Source of the DNA: Variovorax sp. OAS795
Lineage (GTDB): Bacteria; Pseudomonadota; Gammaproteobacteria; Burkholderiales; Burkholderiaceae_C
Reading direction: 5' to 3'
DNA: 64,000 bases
Assembly: GCF_040546685.1 (NCBI RefSeq)
Contig: NZ_JBEPOH010000001.1
Coordinates: 5,022,001 to 5,086,000 of the forward strand
In this document: one piece after another, positions 57,010-64,000 of the stretch
How positions within the stretch are numbered: position 1 is the stretch's first letter
Layout of the letters: each line of letters begins with the position of its first letter
Notes under the pieces: model-generated
Databases searched by the model: none
Seen by the model: the letters and a program-made list of their open reading frames with translations, nothing else
What the model was told of the DNA's origin: nothing
Translations under genes and position numbers: made by a program

Positions 57010-58023
57010 TCAATCGGCCTTTGCTTCCGTCCAGTGGGCCTCGTCGGTAGCGCCTTCCCCAAAATTGACGCAGGTCCGCCGCGGATTCTTGTTGACCATG
57101 AGGCGTACGACGTCGCCGCGGGCGTAGTGACCTGATGGGTCATAGGCAGCTTTGGCCACCGCGATGTTGGCAAGATCGATGTCAGCGTAGAGCAGACCCT
57201 CCTGGTCCTGAGGCATATGTGCCACCAAGGGCTGTCCGTCCGGTCCGAAGATCATCGAGTAGCCGCCACCGGGCTTTCCTCCGTCGGCATTGAGCAGCTC
57301 CGCTCGCTCGGGCGTATCGCACAGCACGTCGAACATGTCTTGTCCGGTGACGGCGCTGGAATGAAGCACATAGCAGCCCCCTTCGAGCGCGTAGATCTGG
57401 CTGGCGGCAAGGTTGACCTCGTGCCCAAGCGCGAACGCTTTGCCGCGGTACAGCGTGAACGACGGCCAGGATGCGACGTGCACTTGCTCGTGCATCGAGT
57501 ACATCGCGTACTTGGAAAGCGGTTGAATGTGCTCCGCGCAACACAACGCACCCAGCCGGCCGACGCTGCTGTCGGCAACCTGGAAGTCCGATCCATCGCC
57601 CTCGCCGAACAACGTGCGCTCGACGTGCGTGGGTTTGAGCTTTCGGCGCTTGAACACCATCTCGCCCTTGTCGCTGATGAGCGCCTGGCTGATGTACAGG
57701 GATCCACCCTCGATTTCGGAAAAACCGATCACGACATTGATGTCGGATTTCTTCGCTGCAGCGGCGATTGCCGCCAACTCCGGCCCGTCGGCTCGCAGGG
57801 AGTTTGCGTGGTATCTCGAGACGAACTGCATCCCCCATGCCGGCGTGCCGAGCCACAGCCACCACGGGTAGCCCGGAATGAAGACCTCGGGAAAGGCCAC
57901 GAGCTTGGCGCCGTTTGCGCCTGCTTCGGCAATCAAGCCGATGGCTTTTTCCGTGGACGCCCTCGCGTCGAGAAAGACCGGGGAAGCCTGGACGACGGCG
58001 ACCTTGAATGCTGTTTCGGACAT
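57010..58023 (-). CDS. nitrilase
   Basis: 337-residue carbon-nitrogen hydrolase converting a nitrile to its carboxylic acid and ammonia. Catalytic triad placed as Glu46 ([12 protein letters not shown]), Lys130 ([10 protein letters not shown]) and Cys162 ([12 protein letters not shown]). The site has Ala where many nitrilases have Trp after the Cys (CAE instead of CWE). Further marks are [12 protein letters not shown] and HVASWPSF. It is the last gene of the minus-strand unit that starts with the periplasmic binding protein at 62665. The importer may therefore supply its substrate or handle its product. The class (aryl-acetonitrilase or aliphatic) is not certain. Confidence 0.9.
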   Translation of the reverse strand: MSETAFKVAVVQASPVFLDARASTEKAIGLIAEAGANGAKLVAFPEVFIPGYPWWLWLGTPAWGMQFVSRYHANSLRADGPELAAIAAAAKKSDINVVIGFSEIEGGSLYISQALISDKGEMVFKRRKLKPTHVERTLFGEGDGSDFQVADSSVGRLGALCCAEHIQPLSKYAMYSMHEQVHVASWPSFTLYRGKAFALGHEVNLAASQIYALEGGCYVLHSSAVTGQDMFDVLCDTPERAELLNADGGKPGGGYSMIFGPDGQPLVAHMPQDQEGLLYADIDLANIAVAKAAYDPSGHYARGDVVRLMVNKNPRRTCVNFGEGATDEAHWTEAKAD

Positions 58024-58070
58024 CTGGATTTCCTTGACCGGAAGTGAACTGAACTAAGGGGGAGATGAGG

Positions 58071-59072
58071 TCAGCGGCGAGGCATGTCGCGACGCACGCC
58101 GAAAGGATCGATGGCCCATCGCCGGGTGACGAGGCTCCAGGCGCCGCCGGGTGCGAACACCATGGTGGCGATGGCCAACGAGCCGAGCCCGATGAAATAC
58201 CACGAGCCGTAGGTGGCGAAGGATTCACGCAAGAGGAAGTAGAGGATCGTTCCCAGGATCGGTCCTTCCAGTGTTCCGATACCGCCCAGGACTGCAATGA
58301 AGATGGCCGCAGCGGACCAGTTCAACGAGAAGGTCGCATCGGGCGTCACCTGCAGCGTGTTCATGTAGGCCACGGCTCCCGCCAGGCCGGTGATGGATCC
58401 CGCGATGACCCAGAGCGCAAGCTTGGCCCGCTGGATCGAAACGCCGGATGCGGCCGCAGCAGCCTCCGAATCCCGCACGCTCATCAGCGCCAGGCCCAGC
58501 TTGCCCCTGAGCATCAGGCGCGCGATCACGAGTGCGCCAACGCCCGTGATCAGCGCCGACCAATAGACACCCGCGTTGCGAGTCCAACGATCGAAGCTTG
58601 CGAGTGCTTCGAGCGGCATGCCGCCCCCGGCTCCCAGCCATTCGCTATTGAGCGTCAGGATTCGCAGCATCTCCGCAAGAACCCACGTGCCTACCGCAAA
58701 GTGGGCGCCGCTGAGCCGAAACATCGGCAGTGCGCTCAGCAACGCAAAAAGCGCAGTCGACGCCGCTGCCAGCGGCAGCATCACCCAGGGGTTGATTCCC
58801 AACCTGTTGGAAAGGGCGAAAAGAGCGTAAGCTCCCACGCCGACGAACATCTGGTGCCCCACGACGACCAGCCCGCCGTAGCCTGCGAGGAGATTCCAGG
58901 CCAGGGCCATCGCGAAGACGGTGAAGATCTCCACAAGGAGACGTTGCGTTGCGAAGCTCGTGAACCACGGCGCCAAAGCCAAGGCACCCAGCACGACGAG
59001 CACGGCGAAGCCAACTGCCGCCCTCCCCGCTTTGCGGCGCCGTGCTCCGTCCATCAATGCGACCGAGTTCAT
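58071..59072 (-). CDS. livM: branched-chain amino acid-type ABC transporter permease LivM
   Basis: 333-residue inner-membrane permease, about 9 helices, with the LivM pattern NLLAGYGGLVVVGHQMFVGVGAYA and FIAVLGGIGTLEGPILGTIL. Such permeases in this setting import amides, urea or aromatic acids as well as branched amino acids. The ATG overlaps the livH stop (ATGA), so the permeases are co-translated. It lies 47 bp before the nitrilase gene. Confidence 0.9.
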   Translation of the reverse strand: MNSVALMDGARRRKAGRAAVGFAVLVVLGALALAPWFTSFATQRLLVEIFTVFAMALAWNLLAGYGGLVVVGHQMFVGVGAYALFALSNRLGINPWVMLPLAAASTALFALLSALPMFRLSGAHFAVGTWVLAEMLRILTLNSEWLGAGGGMPLEALASFDRWTRNAGVYWSALITGVGALVIARLMLRGKLGLALMSVRDSEAAAAASGVSIQRAKLALWVIAGSITGLAGAVAYMNTLQVTPDATFSLNWSAAAIFIAVLGGIGTLEGPILGTILYFLLRESFATYGSWYFIGLGSLAIATMVFAPGGAWSLVTRRWAIDPFGVRRDMPRR

Positions 59073-59935
59073 CGGGAACCCTTTCCAAAAAGCCCTTGCG
59101 GCCGTGCCAGCAGCGCGATCAAGAAGACCAGGTGTCCGAAGAAGGGGCCAAGCCCCGACGACACCTTGGCACCAAGAAGCTGTGCCACGCCGATGACCAA
59201 TCCCCCGACGAACGTGCCCCAGACGTTGCCAAGGCCGCCGAGCACAACGGCCTCGAACGAGTACAGCAGGCGCTCGGGCCCCGCCGTCGGGGAAAACGGC
59301 GTCCTGATGCCGTACATCACCGACGCCAGCGCGATCACGGCGAGTACAAAGCCGGTGACCAGCGCGAAGAAGTTGCGGTCATTGACGCCAACCAGACGCG
59401 CGGTGCCGGGGTCGTCCGCGACGGCACGCGCCTGCCGTCCCAGATGGGAGTGACCGATCAACCAGCTGGTGCCCGCAAAGATGGCCACGCTGATCAATGT
59501 CGAGGCGAGCGGCAGCAGCCCTATCGACACGCCGCCCAGATCGAAGCCCCGCAAGGCAAACTCGCCGGCCTGAAGACTGCGCGTATCGGCCGTGTAGACC
59601 TCCTGCAGGACGTTCTGCACGACGATCGAGAGGCCGAACGTCAGCAGCAGCGGCGAAAGCGCTCCCCTGCCGACCACGCGATTGAGCAAGACCCGTTGCA
59701 GCACATAGCCGATGACGAACATCATGGGAACCACCGCGAGCAACGAGAGAAACGGACCGACGCCCAGGGCTTGCATCACGGTGCTGCACAAATAAGCCCC
59801 CAGCACGATCAGATCGCCGTGCGCGATGTTGATCATCTTCATGACGCCGAGGCTCAGGCTGAGTCCCAGTCCGAAAAGGGCATAGAGCGCACCGAGCATC
59901 AGCCCGCCTGCGATGGTCTCGATAAATGCTTGCAT
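59069..59935 (-). CDS. livH: branched-chain amino acid-type ABC transporter permease LivH
   Basis: 288-residue permease. MQAFIETIAGGLMLGALYAL and LGVMKMINIAHGDLIVLGAY are the LivH N-terminal signature; YSFEAVVLGGLGNVWGTFVGG is the second. The ATG at 59935 lies beside the expected end of livF. Because livF is frame-shifted, the reading frame of livF now runs into this gene for 37 bases. Confidence 0.9.
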   Translation of the reverse strand: MQAFIETIAGGLMLGALYALFGLGLSLSLGVMKMINIAHGDLIVLGAYLCSTVMQALGVGPFLSLLAVVPMMFVIGYVLQRVLLNRVVGRGALSPLLLTFGLSIVVQNVLQEVYTADTRSLQAGEFALRGFDLGGVSIGLLPLASTLISVAIFAGTSWLIGHSHLGRQARAVADDPGTARLVGVNDRNFFALVTGFVLAVIALASVMYGIRTPFSPTAGPERLLYSFEAVVLGGLGNVWGTFVGGLVIGVAQLLGAKVSSGLGPFFGHLVFLIALLARPQGLFGKGSR

Positions 59936-60630
59936 GTCAGATTCCAAAGTAGGCTTGGGCAACTTGCGCATGGTCCGCATGCTCGGACGTTCCTTCCAGC
60001 ACCCACGCGCCCCTTCTGGATGCAATAGAAGCGATCGGATTCGGAAAGCGCGCGCTTGACGTTCTGCTCCACCAGCACGACGGCCAGGCCATCGCTGCGG
60101 GCCCGCCCCAGGAGTTCGTAAACCTCGTTGACGGCAACCGGAGACAGGCCCAGCGAGATCTCGTCGCACAGCAGATAGCTGGGGTTGCAGACCAGCGCGC
60201 GCGAGAGCGCCACGAGTTGCTGCTGACCGCCCGACAAGGCGGTCGCCGGGCGATGCTGAAATGCTTCCATCACCGGAAATTCCTTCATCAGGCGCTCGAT
60301 GGTCCATGGCCCCTTGCGTCCATTGCGCATGGCCAGCTGAAGGTTTTCACGAACCGTCAGGCTGGGAAACAACCGTCGGCCTTCCGGCACCAGTGCGATG
60401 CCGCGATCGAGCTGCTTGCGCTCCGGGTCGCCGCCCACAGGCCGGCCGTCGAGCAGAACCCCGTCGGGGCGTGCGCGGACCGAACCGACGATCGAACGAA
60501 GCAGCGTCGATTTGCCCGCACCGTTCGATCCGATCAAGGCCACGGTTTCCCCCGGCTTGACCTCGAATGTGAGACCGAACAACGCCTGGAACAGGCCGTA
60601 GTACGCATCGAGTCGTTCAGTGCGCAGCAC
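59899..60630 (-). CDS. livF: ABC transporter ATP-binding protein LivF with a frame-shifted C-terminus
   Basis: ATPase of the Liv-type importer. Start GTG at 60630, overlapping the livG stop. Walker A GSNGAGKST, signature ALSGGQQQLVALSRAL, Walker B YLLCDEISLGLSP and the switch His region EQNVKRAL are intact. After FYCIQKGRV the frame gives GAGRNVRACG..., but the next frame gives VLEGTSEHADHAQVAQAYFGI and a stop at 59937, exactly the expected LivF ending. One extra C within 60002-60004 (CCC; CC expected) explains this. The altered tail is about 37 residues. Either a real mutation or an assembly error; the ATPase core is unaffected. Confidence 0.85.
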   Translation of the reverse strand: MLRTERLDAYYGLFQALFGLTFEVKPGETVALIGSNGAGKSTLLRSIVGSVRARPDGVLLDGRPVGGDPERKQLDRGIALVPEGRRLFPSLTVRENLQLAMRNGRKGPWTIERLMKEFPVMEAFQHRPATALSGGQQQLVALSRALVCNPSYLLCDEISLGLSPVAVNEVYELLGRARSDGLAVVLVEQNVKRALSESDRFYCIQKGRVGAGRNVRACGPCASCPSLLWNLTCKHLSRPSQAG

Positions 60631-61360
60631 GGTCGACCTCCTCGCCAATGTCGGAGCCGAGGTATGTGTCCCGCACAGTCTGGTCGTCCATGACCGACCT
60701 GGGGTCGCCATCACAAATGACGGCACCGCTTGCAAGCACCACAAGACGATCCGCCGCCGAAACCAGGGCATGCACCAGATGCTCGATCCAGAGAACGGTG
60801 ACGCCGCTTTGATGAATCGTGACGATCAGCTGCAGCAGCTGCTGCATCTCGCCGTCGGTCAGCCCTCCGGCCACCTCGTCGAGCAGCAGCAGGCGTGGCT
60901 GCGTGGCGATCGCACGCGCAAGCTCGAGACGTTTTCGCTGAAGCAGCGTGAGCGTGCCTGCCAGCTTGTTCGCGACGGGAGCGAGGCCGCAGCGTTCGAT
61001 CGCGTCGACCGCCAATGACTGTGCGGCACTCCCGTTCCCGCTGCTGCCGAAGGTCGCGGCGACCAACGCGTTTTCATAGGCGGTCATGCCTTCGAACGGC
61101 TGCGGAATCTGGAAGGTGCGCCCGATGCCGGCACGGCATCGCTGCGCTGCATCCATCGTGGTGACGTCCATGCCGTCGAGAAGCACGCTGCCGCTGTCAC
61201 AGCGCGTGCTTCCGGAAATGAGCCCGAACATGGTGCTCTTGCCTGCGCCGTTGGGACCGATCACGCCGATGAATTCGCCGTCCGCTACGGAAAGCGAGAG
61301 TTTCGGGATGACAACCATGTCGCCGTAGCGCTTGGTTGCGTCGCGCAATTCGAGCAGCAT
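60617..61360 (-). CDS. livG: ABC transporter ATP-binding protein LivG
   Basis: 247-residue ATPase. Walker A GPNGAGKST, Q-loop GIGRTFQIPQPF (LivG-specific), signature LTLLQRKRLELARAIA in place of LSGGQ, Walker B LLLLDEVAGGLT with EVAGGL, and the closing D-loop/His region WIEHLVHAL. All as usual for LivG proteins. It sits between the binding-protein gene and livF, overlapping livF by 14 bp. Confidence 0.92.
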   Translation of the reverse strand: MLLELRDATKRYGDMVVIPKLSLSVADGEFIGVIGPNGAGKSTMFGLISGSTRCDSGSVLLDGMDVTTMDAAQRCRAGIGRTFQIPQPFEGMTAYENALVAATFGSSGNGSAAQSLAVDAIERCGLAPVANKLAGTLTLLQRKRLELARAIATQPRLLLLDEVAGGLTDGEMQQLLQLIVTIHQSGVTVLWIEHLVHALVSAADRLVVLASGAVICDGDPRSVMDDQTVRDTYLGSDIGEEVDRAAH

Positions 61361-61369
61361 GGCAGTTCC

Positions 61370-62665
61370 TCAGGCCAGCTTCAGGAGTTCGAACTTGCGC
61401 TGCACGGGAATCTCCGGTGCTGTCTTGTTGTTCGTGATGAAGAGCTCCGGCTTGCCTGCGGCGTTCACTCGCCATTGCCCCCCGACGACACGAATCTTGG
61501 AGACGTTCTTGATACCGCTCGATGCGAAGTCGAGCCTGCCAATGATGGTGTCGTGTTTCATCACGCGCACAGCGTTGGCCACCTTGACCGGGTCCTTGGG
61601 GTCGCCACTGGCCTTGAGCGCCTGGATTCCAGCTTCGAACAGCGCGTGAACGACGCCCAATGGCTGCGTCCACTCGCGCTTCGTGGCGGTGGTATAGGCA
61701 TCGGCAAACTGCTTGGCCGTCTGGCCGGTGAGGCTCGACTTGAACGGATAGGCGGGCGTCCACCAGATCTCGGTGGACATGCCGTCGGCACGCGGGCCGA
61801 GTGCAGCGACCCCACCGGGGAAAAGCAGAGCCTTGGCCACAGTCGCGACCTTCGGCTTGAAGTTCATTTGCGCGGACTGCTTGACGAACGAAGCCCACTC
61901 GGGCGGATTGAACAGGCCGGTAACGATCTCGACGTTGTCTTTCTTGAAGGCCTGGATGTAGGAGGAAAAGTCGTCGGCGCCGGCGGGGAACCGCCCGATG
62001 TCCACGATCTTGTAGCCTGCCTTGGCAAAGGCGCCGGGCATGCCAAGCTTCATATCGCCCATGGCGTTGCCTGGCACGTCGTTGCTGAAGACCGATCCGA
62101 CGACCTTGTTCGACGGCACGTTGGACCAGATGTCGAGGTACACGTCGGCGATGTCCTCAAGGCCCCAGAAGAAGTGGAAGACGCTCTTGAAACCCTTGGC
62201 CGGATCGCCCTTGAGCGGGAACAGCCACGCTTGCCACGGACCTACCGTCGAGATGCAGGGGACGCCATTGAGTTCGCATTGCTGCGATGCGTTGGGACCG
62301 ATCGACACCTGCGCCAGCATGAGGTCGATGTTCTCCTTGTTGATGAGCTCGGCCGCCAGGTTGGACTGCCGGTCCGGGCTGCTCTGGTCGTCGCGCGCCA
62401 GGATCTCGACCTTGTATTTCTTGCCGCCGACGGTCAGCCCGTCCGCAAGCGACTTGCGCACCTGATCGAGGATGAAGTCGTCGGCCTCGGCAAACGGCGA
62501 GAAAGGACCCGTCTTCGGGCTGATGTAGCCGATCTTGATCGTGTCCTTATCGGCCGCCCAAGCCGAACTGGCCTGGCCAAGAGCCGCTACCGCACCCAGC
62601 GCCGCCGCGCCGCGAAGCAACTGGCGACGGTTGCCAAGGAGGCCGGTGTAGCTGGCGTTCTGCAT
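61370..62665 (-). CDS. periplasmic substrate-binding protein of the Liv-type ABC transporter
   Basis: 431-residue type 1 periplasmic binding protein (peripla_BP_6 type). The signal region NRRQLLRGAAALGAVAALGQ has twin arginines, so Tat export is possible; cleavage would follow SSAWA. Mature part starts KDTIKIGYISPKTGPFSPFA. An alternative TTG start at 62683 has GGAG at better spacing. First gene of the binding protein-livG-livF-livH-livM-nitrilase unit, divergent from the AraC regulator. In such settings ligands are often amides, nitriles or aromatic acids; not decided here. Confidence 0.9.
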   Translation of the reverse strand: MQNASYTGLLGNRRQLLRGAAALGAVAALGQASSAWAADKDTIKIGYISPKTGPFSPFAEADDFILDQVRKSLADGLTVGGKKYKVEILARDDQSSPDRQSNLAAELINKENIDLMLAQVSIGPNASQQCELNGVPCISTVGPWQAWLFPLKGDPAKGFKSVFHFFWGLEDIADVYLDIWSNVPSNKVVGSVFSNDVPGNAMGDMKLGMPGAFAKAGYKIVDIGRFPAGADDFSSYIQAFKKDNVEIVTGLFNPPEWASFVKQSAQMNFKPKVATVAKALLFPGGVAALGPRADGMSTEIWWTPAYPFKSSLTGQTAKQFADAYTTATKREWTQPLGVVHALFEAGIQALKASGDPKDPVKVANAVRVMKHDTIIGRLDFASSGIKNVSKIRVVGGQWRVNAAGKPELFITNNKTAPEIPVQRKFELLKLA

Positions 62666-62953
62666 GTGAGTCGATGTCTTCAAAGTGCGCTCCGTTGCGG
62701 TTACAGCCCTCCGCGAAGGCCTGCCCAACTTTCCTTTTTTCCGGCACGCGCGACTTTGTTGGCTAGGCCAGAAAAGTTGACTGGAACGGCCCTTCCCAGG
62801 GGCTACAGACGCGCGCCACCGTGGAGTGACCTAGGGTTTTCTTGGCATCAACCTTGCGTGATTTCGATCAGACTCCGGAGATCCGGATGAATGCACCGGG
62901 CCTGCGCTGCCCGGGCACCGAGCAAGTGCAACGTCAGCCCCAGGCGGGCCGCC
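62666..62953. promoter_or_regulatory. divergent promoter region of the Liv/nitrilase operon and AraC gene
   Basis: 288-bp gap between divergent starts. It has an AT-richer patch around 62735-62780 (CTTTCCTTTTTTCC, AAAAGTTGACTGG). The GTTGACT half-site resembles one arm of the Crp/Fnr sites A-C, but no dyad partner is present. No gene other than possible N-terminal extensions is seen. Confidence 0.35.
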
Positions 62954-63934
62954 ATGTCGACCTCAACTGCCACCTCGATCCTCGCTTCCACTGCCGACTT
63001 CGATCAGCACGACAAATTCGTCTACTGGCAGGAGGTCGTGTGCCGTGCATTGGTCGACCTGGAATGCAGGCCCATGGACGGAACGGCCTTCGAGGCGTCC
63101 GTAAGGGGATCGATCCTTGAAGGTTTGAGCGTTGTCCAGATCGAAGCTTCCGCGCATCGCGTCTCGCGTCAGCCTTCGGCCATATCGCGTTGCGGCGAAG
63201 AGTCGCTGATCTTCAACTTCGTGCTCTCGGGCACCGCCTTGGCGGAGCAGGACGGAAGAAGCGTCGTGTTGAGAGCTGGCGATGGTGCCGTCTGCGATGC
63301 ACAGCGCCCTTATTCGCTCAGATTCGACGACGCGTTCAAGCTCATCACGATCAAGCTCGCGCATTCGGCCATCGCGCACCGGGCCGCGAGCATCCATCGC
63401 ATCACCGCGAGAAACCTGGCGGAATCGAGCCAGATGTGCCCGATCCTCTTTGGGTACCTGGTCAGTTTCAGCAAGCAGGCCTCTCTTCTCGAGCCGGCCA
63501 CATCGGAAAAAGTGGTCAGGAACTTCACCGAATTGCTGTCTGCCGCCCTGGACGAGGTCATCCTGGCCTCACCGCTGCCGCTCTCGGAATACCGGGCCAC
63601 CGCATTGATGCGCGTGAGGGACTTCGTGGAGCGCAATCTCGACGTGTGCGAACTCGGCACGTCCATGGTGAGCACTGCATTGAATTTGTCGCCGCGGTAT
63701 ATCAACAAATTGTTCGAAGCCGAGAACACATCGTTGACGCGCTACATCTGGCGCCGGCGCCTGGAACGCGCAGCGACCGATCTGCAAGATCCGGCGCGCG
63801 CCGGCCTCGGCATCTCCGCGATCGCGATGGCGCACGGGTTCAACGACCTGAGCCACTTCAGCCGGGCATTCCGGCAACGGTTCGACCTGTCGCCCCGCGC
63901 GTACCGCGCAAGCGGCACCGCCTTGACTGCCTGA
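62954..63934 (+). CDS. AraC-family transcriptional regulator
   Basis: 326 residues from the ATG at 62954. The N-terminal sensing domain has the AraC_binding_2 pattern (FDQHDKFVYWQEVVCRALVDLE). The C-terminal double HTH includes VSTALNLSPRYINKLFEAEN and ISAIAMAHGFNDLSHFSRAFRQRF. A start at 62891 is possible and would add 21 residues of low similarity to the family; its GGAG is ten bases away. It is divergent from the Liv/nitrilase operon and so probably its activator, as in nitrilase loci with NitR-type regulators. Confidence 0.88.
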   Translation: MSTSTATSILASTADFDQHDKFVYWQEVVCRALVDLECRPMDGTAFEASVRGSILEGLSVVQIEASAHRVSRQPSAISRCGEESLIFNFVLSGTALAEQDGRSVVLRAGDGAVCDAQRPYSLRFDDAFKLITIKLAHSAIAHRAASIHRITARNLAESSQMCPILFGYLVSFSKQASLLEPATSEKVVRNFTELLSAALDEVILASPLPLSEYRATALMRVRDFVERNLDVCELGTSMVSTALNLSPRYINKLFEAENTSLTRYIWRRRLERAATDLQDPARAGLGISAIAMAHGFNDLSHFSRAFRQRFDLSPRAYRASGTALTA

Positions 63935-63938
63935 GGCG

Positions 63939-64000
63939 TTACCGGCCGTTCGGCGAGCCGGGCAGATCGCGCACGGTTGTCGCGCCGAGCAGGGTCATGC
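63939..64000 (-). CDS. C-terminal end of a probable alpha-hydroxy-acid dehydrogenase, cut by the window edge
   Basis: The last 62 bases, read on the minus strand, end ...MTLLGATTVRDLPGSPNGR and a TAA stop at 63939. The M-x-L-L-G-x-x-x-V-x-D-L pattern is what ends FMN-dependent lactate/mandelate dehydrogenases. Only 20 residues are visible, so this is tentative. It would fit a nitrilase that releases mandelate or another 2-hydroxy acid. Confidence 0.35.
   Translation of the reverse strand, partial: MTLLGATTVRDLPGSPNGR

Noticed and set aside
59069..60307. N-terminal extension of livH into livF
   Set aside because: The extension is the shadow of livF; the LivH signature starts at MQAFIETIAGG (59935).
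62825..62840. TAGGGTTTTC before the AraC gene as a third copy of the GGGTAAACCCTA element
   Set aside because: Only a half-site matches (AAAACCCTA on the other strand); dyad and -10 box are absent.

Overview
The window is a high-GC chromosomal segment, about two-thirds G+C by eye, packed with metabolic operons, LysR regulators and TctC-type binding proteins. Gene content (Tad pilus genes, pcaQ-pcaHG, tamAB, an oxc/frc oxalate locus with an OxlT-like antiporter, TctABC and Liv-type transporters, a DUF1841 gene) best fits a betaproteobacterium of the Burkholderiales, most likely Comamonadaceae and Variovorax-like. This assignment is inferred from gene content, not from a search. No transposase, integrase, CRISPR array or rRNA is visible. 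One tRNA-Arg(CCU) is present.

Layout. (1) 1-8.6 kb (+): the distal half of a Tad/Flp pilus operon (tadZ, cut by the window edge, then tadA-B-C-D, a DUF3613 gene, two TadE-type pseudopilins and tadG). It is followed by a sigma-54-type activator with a non-classical N-terminus (8.6-10.1 kb). (2) 10.1-22.5 kb (-): a surface-protein locus, read from high to low coordinates. It holds a 1171-residue acidic repeat protein with a 129-residue Asp-Ala tract, an OmpA-type lipoprotein, a 1023-residue toroid/MurF-like fusion, a small membrane protein, and a complete type I secretion system (ABC ATPase, HlyD, TolC). I regard this as the best candidate in the window for an undescribed system. (3) 22.7-36.1 kb: DUF1841, pcaQ/pcaHG (protocatechuate 3,4-dioxygenase), a dihaem cytochrome c, a MoxR ATPase/VWA module, tamA-tamB and a small membrane protein. 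(4) 36.1-56.8 kb: carboxylate metabolism. This contains two LysR regulators, an OxlT-like antiporter, pyruvate kinase, a ketopantoate-reductase-like enzyme, an FAH-family enzyme, a sucCD-type CoA ligase, two formyl-CoA transferases, a PAS protein, oxalyl-CoA decarboxylase, a Crp/Fnr regulator, a cytidylate-kinase-like/BON fusion and TctABC. (5) 56.9-64 kb: tRNA-Arg, then a nitrilase with a five-gene branched-chain-type ABC importer and an AraC regulator. The window ends in the tail of a probable alpha-hydroxy-acid dehydrogenase.

How the parts work together. In region 4, three near-identical palindromes (TTGAC-N4-GTCAA) lie 75-119 bp upstream of the antiporter, of oxc (between oxc and the divergent Crp/Fnr gene) and of tctC. 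This suggests one Crp/Fnr regulon for uptake and CoA-dependent breakdown of oxalate or a related acid. Oxalate would enter through the antiporter, be loaded onto CoA by Frc, be decarboxylated by Oxc, and CoA would be recycled by formyl-CoA transferase. In region 5 the importer would bring in a nitrile or its product, the nitrilase would hydrolyse it, and an alpha-hydroxy-acid dehydrogenase could oxidise a mandelate-type product. Two small paralogous proteins (78 and 79 residues) stand at either end of region 4.

Other sequence-level points: livF carries an apparent one-base insertion that replaces its last residues; a 268-bp inverted-repeat element with nested hairpins lies between sucC and sucD; a 16-bp element GGGTAAACCCTAWAAT occurs at the promoters of two unrelated small genes.
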